Below, piece by piece: positions 50,602 to 58,807 of a DNA stretch of 64,000 bases. This DNA comes from Solwaraspora sp. WMMA2056. GTDB lineage: Bacteria > Actinomycetota > Actinomycetes > Mycobacteriales > Micromonosporaceae. Position 1 is the first letter of the stretch; each line of letters begins with the position of its first letter. The stretch covers positions 3,162,001 to 3,226,000 of the forward strand of contig NZ_CP128360.1 in assembly GCF_030345095.1 (NCBI RefSeq). The letters are read 5' to 3'. The position numbers and the translations under genes are program-made. The notes beneath the pieces were generated by a model, which worked only from the letters and a program-made list of their open reading frames with translations, searched no databases and was not told the origin of the DNA.

Positions 50602-51345
50602 TCAGGGGATGAGATGGATCCGGACGCGGCGGGCGGTGACCGCGGCATCCTGCAGGACGGCGAGTCGCGGCTCGGGGCACTCCAACAGGTGCGGGTGACG
50701 CAACGGCAGCAACGGTGCCAACCGCTGGTCGGCGAGCACGGCGTCGATCATCAGCCGGTCACCGCCGCAGACCAGGGCGCGCACCGGCTCCTTGGCGCCG
50801 GCCACCGGCACCACCTCCGACCCGGTGCCACCGGCGCGCGCCGCCGACCCCGGGGCGTACGGCAACAGCACCCGGGCCACGACGTCGGCGGCCCGGCCGG
50901 CGGCCGCTGTCGCCTGATTGTCACGTCGGCGGGCGTACCGCTGCTGCGACTGCCCGCCGGCGGCGGTGCGTCCCTGCACGTAGTGGCGCTCCACCTTGGA
51001 GGACACGACTGCGGTCCCGTCGACGACGCCCACCGCCACCGCTCCCTTGCGGGCCAGTAGCAGACCGATACGCGGCGGCCGGACCAGCGCGGTGAGCAGG
51101 CCGTCGACGTCGGTCACCCCCTCGATGCCCGGCGGCGGCAGCAGGGTCGCGGTGTCGCCGTTGCTGGTCCCGGTCAGGGTCAGGCCGTCCTCGCTGGCAC
51201 CGTCGTGGCGGCCGTAGAAGCCGTCGAGCCAGCCCCGGATCCGTTCCGGCGAGATCTCCACCCATCGGCCACCGCCGGCCGCCGGCCGCGACTGCGCCGT
51301 CGGCCGGGACTGCGCCGCCCGTGCGGGTGCCCGTCGCCGCGGCAC
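50602..51345 (-). CDS. acVLRF1-type peptidyl-tRNA hydrolase / release factor
   Basis: A 247-residue protein of the actinobacterial Vms1-like release-factor-1 clade. The diagnostic motif is GGQSQQRYARRRDNQ, with GGQ at 130-132, equivalent to the GxxQ/GGQ loop that cleaves peptidyl-tRNA on stalled large subunits. Upstream, VEISPERIRGWLDGFYGRHDG and GLLLARKGAVAVGVVDG are family features. The GTG start lies 3 bp after the preceding stop, so it is the last gene of a four-gene operon that otherwise encodes membrane proteins. The N-terminal 25 residues are Arg/Ala-rich and may contact rRNA. Confidence 0.87.
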   Translation of the reverse strand: MPRRRAPARAAQSRPTAQSRPAAGGGRWVEISPERIRGWLDGFYGRHDGASEDGLTLTGTSNGDTATLLPPPGIEGVTDVDGLLTALVRPPRIGLLLARKGAVAVGVVDGTAVVSSKVERHYVQGRTAAGGQSQQRYARRRDNQATAAAGRAADVVARVLLPYAPGSAARAGGTGSEVVPVAGAKEPVRALVCGGDRLMIDAVLADQRLAPLLPLRHPHLLECPEPRLAVLQDAAVTARRVRIHLIP

Positions 51346-51347
51346 GC

Positions 51348-52322
51348 TCAGCCGCCGGTCACTGCGGGGGAGTCGGCGAGCTCGCTGCCGCGCTGGCTCA
51401 ACGCCGCCAACCGCGCGGTGAGCTCGTCGACATCGGCCCGGTCGGCGCGGTCGGCCGCGGCGATGTCGGCCAGCACCCTCGTGTAGTCCATGGTGAGTCG
51501 ACGGTACCGCCGGACGAAGGAGCGGCGCTCGGCGGCCAGGTCACCGCCGGCTGACGTGCCCCGGGTACGGGTACGGGCCAGCGTCCGCTCGACCCGGGTG
51601 TAGCCCCGGTCCAGGTCGATGATCTGCTGGGCGAGGGCGGCGGCGGTGGCCGACAACCGGCTGCGGCTGTCCGCCAACTCCCGGCGCCGGGCCAGCCGCC
51701 GATCGGCCAGCCGCCCCGCCCGCCAGGCGACCAACCAGATGCTCGCCGCCCCGACGCCGACCGCGAGCAGCGCGGCGGCAGCGATCAGGTAGCGCGGCAG
51801 CGACGGGCTGATCGTGCGGGCCCCGTCCGGGACGGTGCCGGCCCGCACCAGCAGGTCGTAGTTGACCACCATCACCTTGAGCGCCTCGACCGGGTCGTCG
51901 GCGAACTGGTCGGTGCCCCGGGCGATGGTCGTCTCGGCGACGGCCGCCCGGCCGAAGTTGGCGTCGTCGCGGTCAGGCAGCCAGGCACAGCCGTACGTGT
52001 CGTAGCCGTCGTCGTCGACCTCCCGGCTCATCGCCACCGCCACGGTCCCGTCGGCGGCCCGCTCGGTCGCCCGGCAGCCGTCGCGCAGGTCTGCTCCGGG
52101 CGCCAGCAGGACGACGACCAGCCGCCGGTTGCCGATGACCCGCTCGGCCGCTGCCTCGTCGAGCTCCACCCCGGGGGCGGCGTAGACCGAGGAGCCCCGG
52201 ACCTCGCGGGCGATCGGGCCGTCCAGGACGCCACCGGACCACAGCGCCCAGCCGGCCAGCACCAGACAGGCCAGCGTGGCCAGGCCGAACGGCGTACCGG
52301 TGAACCGCAGCAGCCGCCTCAT
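51348..52322 (-). CDS. Membrane-anchored coiled-coil protein
   Basis: A 324-residue protein I do not recognise by name. Residues about 10-33 form a membrane segment (FGLATLACLVLAGWALWSGGVL). Residues 34-170 would be outside, with CRATERAADGTVAVAM and GYDTYGCAWLPDRDD providing two Cys that could pair. A second membrane segment spans residues about 177-200. The rest is cytoplasmic, Arg-rich and strongly helical with coiled-coil character (SRLSATAAALAQQIIDLDRGY, then ERRSFVRRYRRLTMDYTRVL). The ATG overlaps the preceding stop by 4 bp. The function is unknown. Confidence 0.7.
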   Translation of the reverse strand: MRRLLRFTGTPFGLATLACLVLAGWALWSGGVLDGPIAREVRGSSVYAAPGVELDEAAAERVIGNRRLVVVLLAPGADLRDGCRATERAADGTVAVAMSREVDDDGYDTYGCAWLPDRDDANFGRAAVAETTIARGTDQFADDPVEALKVMVVNYDLLVRAGTVPDGARTISPSLPRYLIAAAALLAVGVGAASIWLVAWRAGRLADRRLARRRELADSRSRLSATAAALAQQIIDLDRGYTRVERTLARTRTRGTSAGGDLAAERRSFVRRYRRLTMDYTRVLADIAAADRADRADVDELTARLAALSQRGSELADSPAVTGG

Positions 52323-53692
52323 CCGAGCCGGCTCCGCAGGTAGACGTCCGGGCGGTAGCCGTCGAGTCCGACCAGCCGGGCGGTGGCGTCCAACTCGTCC
52401 TCCGCGTCGTCGAGCAGGGTGTGCACGTGCCGGTCGGGCAGGTCGTCGCCCAACGCCTGGCGGGCCGCCTGCAGTTTGCCGATGCCCCGGGTCAGCGGCG
52501 CGTCCGCGGCACCGCCGGCCAGCGCGGACAGCTCGACCGCCAGCGCGGTCAGTCCGGCGGCGCGGGCCGCCGGGGCACCGTACGCGAGGCTGTTGCGGCG
52601 GTCACCGGCCGGAGGTCCGGCGGGCAGCACCGCGCGTACCGACAGCGCGAGGAAGAACACCACGCAGGCAGCGAACAGCCACGGCAGGGCGGGCAGCGCC
52701 ACCCGCAGCGGGTCGAACGGCTGGTACGGCAGCGGGCGGTCGAACAGCCCGGCGTAGCGGACGTCGGTGATCCGGTTCAGATAGGCGCCGAGCACCGTGG
52801 CCTGCGGGTAGTCGTAGCGGCTCAGCCGGTCGGCGAACTGGCCGTAGAAGCTGGCCGCCGCGACTTCGGCGAACTCGTCGGCGGACGGGCCGTGGTACTC
52901 GATCCAGTTGCCGATCTGCACCACGACCGGGTCGCCGGGGAAGGCCGCCGCCAGCGCCGGGCCGTAGTTCGGCACCGGTTCGCCGTACGGCTGCGCCGGC
53001 AGGGCGACCACCCGCAGGGTGCCGTCGGGGAAGGCGGTCGCCGCGGCCTGTCGCGGCACGTCGGCCAGGGTCGCGCCGTCGGCGGCGTGCCACCCGGCGG
53101 TACGCAGGTCGCCGACGACCGGCGCGAGTTCCGCCGGGGTCGGGTCCCGCCAGGTGAACCCTTCCTCGTTGGTGGGCTTCGGCTCGTCGGCGAGCGCGGT
53201 GATCAGGACCGTCAGCAGGCCGGTGACGTCGCCGGTGGCGAACTGGCCGCGCCAGCTGTCCAGGTCGGTGGAGTACGCCTGGTAGAAGCCGCCGCTGACC
53301 TGGGTGCCGATGATCCGTACGGTGGCGTTGTCGACCTCGCGGACCCGGTCGCGCTCCGCCTCGTCCAGGCCGGGCGGGGCGACCAGGATCCGCACGTCGG
53401 TGTCGCCGATGGCGGCGGCCACCCGGTCGGTGTCCCAGTCGGCGACCGCGCCCGGCAGCCGGACCACCGGATCGGCCGCGACCAGCGCGGTCATCTCCTC
53501 GACCGACGGCACCGTGGCGTCGCTGAGTTCTCCGGCGGAGCCTTCGGTGATCGCCGCGCGGGCCGGCGACTGCCCATAGCTGACGTCGACGCTCTGCCGC
53601 TGGGCCAGCAGGAAGGTCGCCAGGACGACGACGGCCCCGCCGAGCGCGCTCCACCGCAGTACCTCGGTCGGCCAGCGGCGCGGTCGTCTCAC
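52319..53692 (-). CDS. Two-TM envelope protein of unknown function
   Basis: A 457-residue protein. Residues about 12-31 form an N-terminal membrane segment (LRWSALGGAVVVLATFLLAQ). A large outside domain of about 300 residues follows (RILVAPPGLDEAERDRV, DVTGLLTVLITALADEPKP, VVVQIGNWIEYHG). A second membrane segment lies near residue 345-365 (LPWLFAACVVFFLALSVRAVL). The cytoplasmic tail contains helices rich in Leu/Ala. The GTG start overlaps the preceding stop (GTGA) and the stop overlaps the next start (ATGA). The tight operon with the coiled-coil protein suggests they form one membrane complex. Confidence 0.7.
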   Translation of the reverse strand: MRRPRRWPTEVLRWSALGGAVVVLATFLLAQRQSVDVSYGQSPARAAITEGSAGELSDATVPSVEEMTALVAADPVVRLPGAVADWDTDRVAAAIGDTDVRILVAPPGLDEAERDRVREVDNATVRIIGTQVSGGFYQAYSTDLDSWRGQFATGDVTGLLTVLITALADEPKPTNEEGFTWRDPTPAELAPVVGDLRTAGWHAADGATLADVPRQAAATAFPDGTLRVVALPAQPYGEPVPNYGPALAAAFPGDPVVVQIGNWIEYHGPSADEFAEVAAASFYGQFADRLSRYDYPQATVLGAYLNRITDVRYAGLFDRPLPYQPFDPLRVALPALPWLFAACVVFFLALSVRAVLPAGPPAGDRRNSLAYGAPAARAAGLTALAVELSALAGGAADAPLTRGIGKLQAARQALGDDLPDRHVHTLLDDAEDELDATARLVGLDGYRPDVYLRSRLG

Positions 53693-54066
53693 GGCTGTTG
53701 CTCCGGTCGGGTGCCCGCCTGCCACAGCTGGTCGGCGCGGCGGGCGTAGTCGGTTGCCACGTGGGCCGCCGTCGGGCCGCCCCGGTCGGTGGCGAGCGCC
53801 TGAGCCCGGGTGAGCAGCTGCTCGGCCTCGGCGACCGGTCGGGGAGCGGCGTCGCGGCTGACCTGGGCGGCGTCGATCGCGGCCCGCGCCGTCGACCAGG
53901 CGATCCGCCGGTCCTGCTGGCGCGCCCGGTGCCGGGGCAGCATCGCCGCGGCGAATCCGGCGACCAGCAGTACGGCGCCGCCGCCGCACCACACCAACCA
54001 GGACCACCACCCCACGGCCGCGCCACCCCCATGATCGAAAACGTGCTGACCTGCCTGATTGTGCAT
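53689..54066 (-). CDS. Small single-TM protein
   Basis: A 125-residue protein: one membrane segment at residues about 19-42 (WWSWLVWCGGGAVLLVAGFAAAML), then a basic stretch and an Ala-rich helical tail (IAWSTARAAIDAAQ, EAEQLLTRAQALA). It is the first gene of the four-gene operon ending in the acVLRF1 gene, with a 4-bp overlap onto the next gene. The ATG at 54066 is chosen; a GTG at 54078 is possible. The function is unknown. Confidence 0.65.
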   Translation of the reverse strand: MHNQAGQHVFDHGGGAAVGWWSWLVWCGGGAVLLVAGFAAAMLPRHRARQQDRRIAWSTARAAIDAAQVSRDAAPRPVAEAEQLLTRAQALATDRGGPTAAHVATDYARRADQLWQAGTRPEQQP

Positions 54067-54206
54067 GATCGCCGCCACCGGGCCGGGCCGCTACCGGGCC
54101 GGGCCCGCTGCCGCGCGCGGTGGCCCGGCCGGCCGTGAGCAGGGTCACCGGGGTGCCTGCCCGCCGCCGCCGAGCGGGGGAGATCACACGGCACTAGCCT
54201 CCCGGC

Positions 54207-55148
54207 ATGATCGACATCGACTCCGGCCTGGCCGACATCCTGGCCGCCTACCGCACCTGCGAGTTCGCCACCCTGGCCCGCGACGGTACGCCGATCGCCT
54301 GGCCGACCGCCGCGTCGCGCCGTCCCGACGGCACCCTGCTGGTGACCACGTCGCTGGCGTTCGCGCAGAAGGCGCTCAACGTCCGCCGCGACGGCCGGGT
54401 GGCGCTGCTCTTCTCCGATCGGACGGCGAGCGGACTGCCGCACGACGCACCGGCGATCCTGGTGCAGGGGGCGGCGGTCTGCCCGGAGGAGATCGTCACC
54501 AGCCCGGCCGGGCTGGAGGACTACTGGGCGATGCTGTTCGACCGCCAGCCGCACAGCCGCCGCTACCTGACGCCACCGGCCCGCTGGCTGATGGGCTGGT
54601 ACTTCACCCGGCTGCTGATCAGCATCACCCCGCAGCGGGTGACCACCGTCGCCGCCGACCCGCCCCGCGCCGCCTCCGTCACGGCCGGAACGCCACTGGG
54701 GGCCGGGGTGATCGACCGGTTCCCGACGGCGGTGCTGGGCTTCCGGGACGCCACCGGCGGCCCGGTGCTGACCCGGGTCCGGCCGGTCGCCGCCGACGAC
54801 GCCTGGGCGCTGTCCGGACCGGACGACGGCCGGGCACTGTCCGGACCGGACGACGTGCAGCCGGTGGCCGGACCGGCGAGTCTGCTGGTCCACCGCCACG
54901 ACGACCGGCTCGACGGGCTGCGCAACGTCCTGCTGCGCGGCGAGCTGACCCGTGGCGCCGACGGTTGGCTGCTGCGTCCGCACCGACTGGTCGACCCCGG
55001 CGCGACCGGTACCCTGCGCGAAGCAGTCGGTACACTGCGTGCCGCCCGTCGCCGTACCGCCGGTTACCTCGACCGGCGCGGCCGCACCGCGCCCCCGGTG
55101 CACTGGCGGGAGTTCCAGCAGGTCGCCGCGACCGTCCGCGCCGGATAA
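54207..55148 (+). CDS. Pyridoxamine 5'-phosphate oxidase-like FMN/F420-binding protein
   Basis: A 313-residue protein. Residues about 1-155 form a flavin-binding split barrel (LAAYRTCEFATLARDGTPIAWPTAASRRPDGTLLVTTSL, then KALNVRRDGRVALLF). The C-terminal 150 residues form a second domain with DRFPTAVLGFRDATGGPVLTRVRP. A short internal duplication (LSGPDDGRA followed by LSGPDDVQP, residues about 208-224) lies in a loop. Family members bind FMN, F420 or heme; the substrate is unknown. It is preceded by 128 bp without clear signals. Confidence 0.8.
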   Translation: MIDIDSGLADILAAYRTCEFATLARDGTPIAWPTAASRRPDGTLLVTTSLAFAQKALNVRRDGRVALLFSDRTASGLPHDAPAILVQGAAVCPEEIVTSPAGLEDYWAMLFDRQPHSRRYLTPPARWLMGWYFTRLLISITPQRVTTVAADPPRAASVTAGTPLGAGVIDRFPTAVLGFRDATGGPVLTRVRPVAADDAWALSGPDDGRALSGPDDVQPVAGPASLLVHRHDDRLDGLRNVLLRGELTRGADGWLLRPHRLVDPGATGTLREAVGTLRAARRRTAGYLDRRGRTAPPVHWREFQQVAATVRAG

Positions 55149-55187
55149 TTCCCCGCTCGTCCCGGTCGGTCCCGGTAACCTGGCCGG

Positions 55188-57011
55188 GTGCCGCCGACGA
55201 TCCCCCACGCCGATCCGGGGACGGCGGACACCCGGGGGCCGGTGCGGTACCTGTGGTGGCTGGTGCGCCGCCAACCGTGGCGGGTGCTGCGCGGTGCCGC
55301 GCTCAGTACGGTGTGGATGGTCGGCCTGGCCGGCCGGCCCTACCTGGTGGCCCGGGCGATCGACGACGGACTGCGCCCCGGCCGGTGGGCCGTACTGGCC
55401 TGGTGGGTCGGCGCCGTCCTGGTCGCCGGGGTGCTGATCTCCGTCGTCGGGGTGCTGCGGCACCGCACCATGACCTACATCCGCGAGGACGCCACCGCCC
55501 GCTCCGCCGGAGTGTTGTCGCGACAGTTGGCGCGCATCGGCGCGGTCCTGCCGAGCCGGCTCGCCACCGGTGAGGTGGCCACCGTCGGCGGCACCGACAT
55601 CACCCACACCTCGCATGTGCTCACCCTGACCGGGCCGGGCGTCGGCGCGGTGCTCGCGTACCTGGTGGTCGCGGTCCTGCTCTGGTCGGTCTCGCCGGCG
55701 CTGGCGGCGGTCATCCTGATCGGCGTACCGGTGGTCGCGGCGCTGCTCGGCCCGCTGCTGCGCCGGTTGGACCGGGCCGAGCAGACCTACCGGCGGGAAC
55801 AGGGCCAGCTCACCGCCCGCGCCGGTGACATCGTCGCCGGGCTGCGGGTGCTGGCCGGCGTCGGCGGCCGGACCCTGTTCGCCGACCGCTACGTCACCGG
55901 GTCGCAGCGGCTGCGCGGGCACGGCTACCGGGTCGCGGCGGTCAACAGCTGGATCGAAGCGCTCACCGTCACCGTCCCCGGGCTGTTCCTCGCCGCCGTG
56001 GTCTGGCTCTCCGCCCGGATGGCGGTCGCCGACGAGATCACCGTCGGTGAGCTGGTCGCCGTCTACGGGTACGTGGCCGCGCTGACCGTCCCGGTCTGGT
56101 TCCTGCAGGAGGGCAGCTACCAGTTCATCCGGGGCCGGGTCGCGGCCCGCCGGATCGTGGCCCTGCTGCGGCTCACCCCCGATCCGGTGACCGACCTGCC
56201 GACACGGCACACCGTCGCCGCCCCGTCGCGGCCGGCCGGCCTGCACGATCCCGACAGCGGGTTGACCGTGCCGGCCGGGCGGATGATCGGGGTGGCGGCC
56301 GACGACCCGGGCGACGGGCAGGCGCTGGCCGACCGGCTGGGCCGGTTCCGCCGGTCCGGCGTGACCTGGGGCGCGGTGCCGCTGGGCGCGGTCGCGCGCG
56401 ACGAGGTACGGGCCCGGATCCTGGTCGCCGACCACGACGCGTACCTGTTCGCCGGCACGTTGCGGCAGATCCTGCACGGTGCGCGGGCGGACGACCCGGA
56501 CGCTCAGGCTGCGCGGGCGGACGACCCGGCCGCAGCCGATGAGCAACGGGTGCGGGCGGCGGTCGGGGTCGCCTCCGCCGACGACGTGGTGACGTCGCTG
56601 CCGGACGGCCTGGCGACTCCGATCGACAGTCGCGCCCGTACCCTCTCCGGCGGCCAACGCCAGCGGGTCCGGCTCGCCCGGGCGCTGCTGGTGGAGCCGG
56701 AGGTGCTGATCCTGATCGAGCCGACCTCGGCGGTCGACGCGCACACCGAGGCGCGGATCGCCGACCGGCTGCGCACCGCGCGGGCAGGCCGGACCACGGT
56801 GCTGGTCACAACGTCCCCGCTGCTGCTCGCGGCCACCGACACGGTGGCGTACCTGCGGGGCGGCCGGGTCGTCGGGGTCGGCAGCCACGCGCGGCTGCTG
56901 GCCGGCGACCCGGGCTACCGGGCGCTGGTCGCCCGGGGCGGCGAACTGACCGACGCGGCCGGGCGGCAAGACCCGGCCGGCGGGTCGACGGCGACGCTGG
57001 GGCGGTCGTGA
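55188..57011 (+). CDS. ABC exporter half with degenerate ATP site
   Basis: A 607-residue half-transporter: six predicted membrane segments in residues about 25-320, then a nucleotide-binding domain. The Walker A position reads VAADDPGDGQA instead of GxSGxGKS, and Walker B reads LILIEPTSAVD with Ile in place of the usual Asp. The signature LSGGQRQRVRLARALL is intact. It therefore probably cannot bind ATP tightly by itself but gives a good signature to its partner. The GTG start is 39 bp after the oxidase-like gene. Its stop overlaps the start of the partner gene by 4 bp (GTGA), so the two form a heterodimer. Confidence 0.88.
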   Translation: MPPTIPHADPGTADTRGPVRYLWWLVRRQPWRVLRGAALSTVWMVGLAGRPYLVARAIDDGLRPGRWAVLAWWVGAVLVAGVLISVVGVLRHRTMTYIREDATARSAGVLSRQLARIGAVLPSRLATGEVATVGGTDITHTSHVLTLTGPGVGAVLAYLVVAVLLWSVSPALAAVILIGVPVVAALLGPLLRRLDRAEQTYRREQGQLTARAGDIVAGLRVLAGVGGRTLFADRYVTGSQRLRGHGYRVAAVNSWIEALTVTVPGLFLAAVVWLSARMAVADEITVGELVAVYGYVAALTVPVWFLQEGSYQFIRGRVAARRIVALLRLTPDPVTDLPTRHTVAAPSRPAGLHDPDSGLTVPAGRMIGVAADDPGDGQALADRLGRFRRSGVTWGAVPLGAVARDEVRARILVADHDAYLFAGTLRQILHGARADDPDAQAARADDPAAADEQRVRAAVGVASADDVVTSLPDGLATPIDSRARTLSGGQRQRVRLARALLVEPEVLILIEPTSAVDAHTEARIADRLRTARAGRTTVLVTTSPLLLAATDTVAYLRGGRVVGVGSHARLLAGDPGYRALVARGGELTDAAGRQDPAGGSTATLGRS

Positions 57012-58747
57012 CCGCCTCCGGTCGGCTGCCGGTGGCCGACCCACGCACCGTCCGGCGGGCGACCGGTGAACTGCTCGGCCAGCAACGCTGGGTGGTCGCC
57101 GGCATCCTGGTGCTGCACGTCGGCGCGGCCCTGGCCGGCCTGGCCGGGCCGTGGCTGCTCGGCCGGATCGTCGACGTGGTCACCACCGGCGCGTCGGTGG
57201 CGGCGGTGGACCGGCTGGCGGCGGCCCTGATCGGCTTCGTCCTGCTGCAGGGGCTGCTCACCCGCTTCGCCCGGTACGTCGGACTGCGCTTCGGTGAACG
57301 GGCGGTCGCCCGGCTGCGCGAGGACTTCGTGCACCGCGTCCTCGGGCTACCGGTGTCGGTGGTCGAACGGGCCGGCACCGGCGACCTCGCCACCCGCAGC
57401 TCCAGCGACGTCGCCACGGTCGGCACCATGGTCCGCGACGTGGTGCCGGTGGTGGTGATCGCCACCGCGCAACTGGTCCTGCTGTTCGGTGCGGTGTTCT
57501 GGCTGCATCCGCTGCTGGGGCTGGCCGGCCTGATCGGCCTGCCGTCGATCGTGGCGGTGACCCGGTGGTACCTGCGCCGGGCCCGGCCGGCCTACCTGAC
57601 CGAGGGCGCCGCGATGGCCGCGTTGACCGACACGTTGACCACCACCGCCGACGGCGCCCGCACGGTGGAGGCGTTGCGGCTGGGCGACGAACGGATCCGC
57701 GCCGCCCGGACCCGCATCGCCGACCTGTGGGCCGCCCGACGGGCCACCCTCGCCCTGCGTTCGGTGTACTTTCCGGTGGCCGAGGCCAGCGTCGCGCTGC
57801 CGATCGGTGCCGCGCTGCTGGTCGGCGGGCTGCTGCTGCACCGGGACGCCGTCACCCTCGGCGCGGTGGTCGCCGCCGCGCTCTACCTGCAGCAGGCCGT
57901 CGACCCGCTGGACACCATCCTGCAGTGGATCGAACAGGCCCAGCGCGGGCTGGCGTCGTACGCCCGGGTCCTCGGCGTCGGGCAGGTGCCGCCGGAACCG
58001 CGCGGCCGGGGCGCCACCCCGACCGGCCGCGAGGTGCGGGTGACCAACCTGACCTTCGGCTACGGCGCCGGCGTCGACGTGCTGCGCGGCATCGACCTGA
58101 CGGTCGCCGCCGGGCAGCGGCTGGCGATCGTCGGACCGTCCGGGGCCGGCAAGTCGACCCTGGCCCGGCTGATCGCCGGCATCGAGACGCCCCGTGTCGG
58201 CGCGGTGCGCCTCGGCGGCTGCCCGGTGACCGACCTCGACCCGGCGCAGCGGCGTCGCCGGATCGCTCTGGTCACCCAGGAGCACCACGTGTTCATCGGC
58301 ACGCTGCGCGACAACCTGCGGTTCGCCGCCCCCGAGGCGTCCGACGCGGCGTTACGGTCCGCGTTGGACACCGTCGGTGCCGACTGGTACGCCGAGCTGC
58401 CCGACGGCCTGGACACGGCACTCGGTGACGGCGCGCTCGACCTGTCGGCCGCGCACGCCCAGCAGGTGGCGCTCGCCCGGCTGGTGCTGGCCGACCCGGA
58501 CATCCTGATCCTGGACGAGGCGACCGCCGCCCTCGATCCGACCACCGCCCGCCGGACCGAGCAGGCGTTGGCGGCGGTGCTGGCCGGTCGGACCGTCATC
58601 GCCATCGCGCACCGGCTGAACTCGGCGCACGACGCCGACCGGGTGGCCGTGCTGGACCAGGGCCGGATCACCGAACAGGGCAGCCACGACGAGCTGATCG
58701 CCGCCGACGGCGCGTACGCCGCGCTGTGGCGCTCCTGGCACGGCTGA
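57008..58747 (+). CDS. ABC exporter half with canonical Walker motifs
   Basis: A 579-residue half-transporter with six predicted membrane segments and a nucleotide-binding domain. Walker A is intact (IVGPSGAGKSTLARLIAG) and Walker B reads ILILDEATAALD with H-loop AIAHRLNSA. The signature is altered: LSAAHAQQVALARL instead of LSGGQ. Its Walker motifs thus pair with the intact signature of the partner, giving one active and one degenerate ATP site, a common feature of heterodimeric bacterial exporters. The substrate is unknown. Confidence 0.9.
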   Translation: MTASGRLPVADPRTVRRATGELLGQQRWVVAGILVLHVGAALAGLAGPWLLGRIVDVVTTGASVAAVDRLAAALIGFVLLQGLLTRFARYVGLRFGERAVARLREDFVHRVLGLPVSVVERAGTGDLATRSSSDVATVGTMVRDVVPVVVIATAQLVLLFGAVFWLHPLLGLAGLIGLPSIVAVTRWYLRRARPAYLTEGAAMAALTDTLTTTADGARTVEALRLGDERIRAARTRIADLWAARRATLALRSVYFPVAEASVALPIGAALLVGGLLLHRDAVTLGAVVAAALYLQQAVDPLDTILQWIEQAQRGLASYARVLGVGQVPPEPRGRGATPTGREVRVTNLTFGYGAGVDVLRGIDLTVAAGQRLAIVGPSGAGKSTLARLIAGIETPRVGAVRLGGCPVTDLDPAQRRRRIALVTQEHHVFIGTLRDNLRFAAPEASDAALRSALDTVGADWYAELPDGLDTALGDGALDLSAAHAQQVALARLVLADPDILILDEATAALDPTTARRTEQALAAVLAGRTVIAIAHRLNSAHDADRVAVLDQGRITEQGSHDELIAADGAYAALWRSWHG

Positions 58748-58807
58748 CCGGCCGCGGCGGGCGTCGGCCGTACCATCGGCGCAGGTGCCGACGGTGAAGG
58801 AGTGGCT

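Noticed and set aside
52602-57044. A 1480-codon open frame on the minus strand
   Set aside because: It runs antisense to the oxidase-like and ABC exporter genes and out of frame with the membrane-protein operon. Its translation is low-complexity Arg/Pro/Gly without domains, a usual by-product of high GC.
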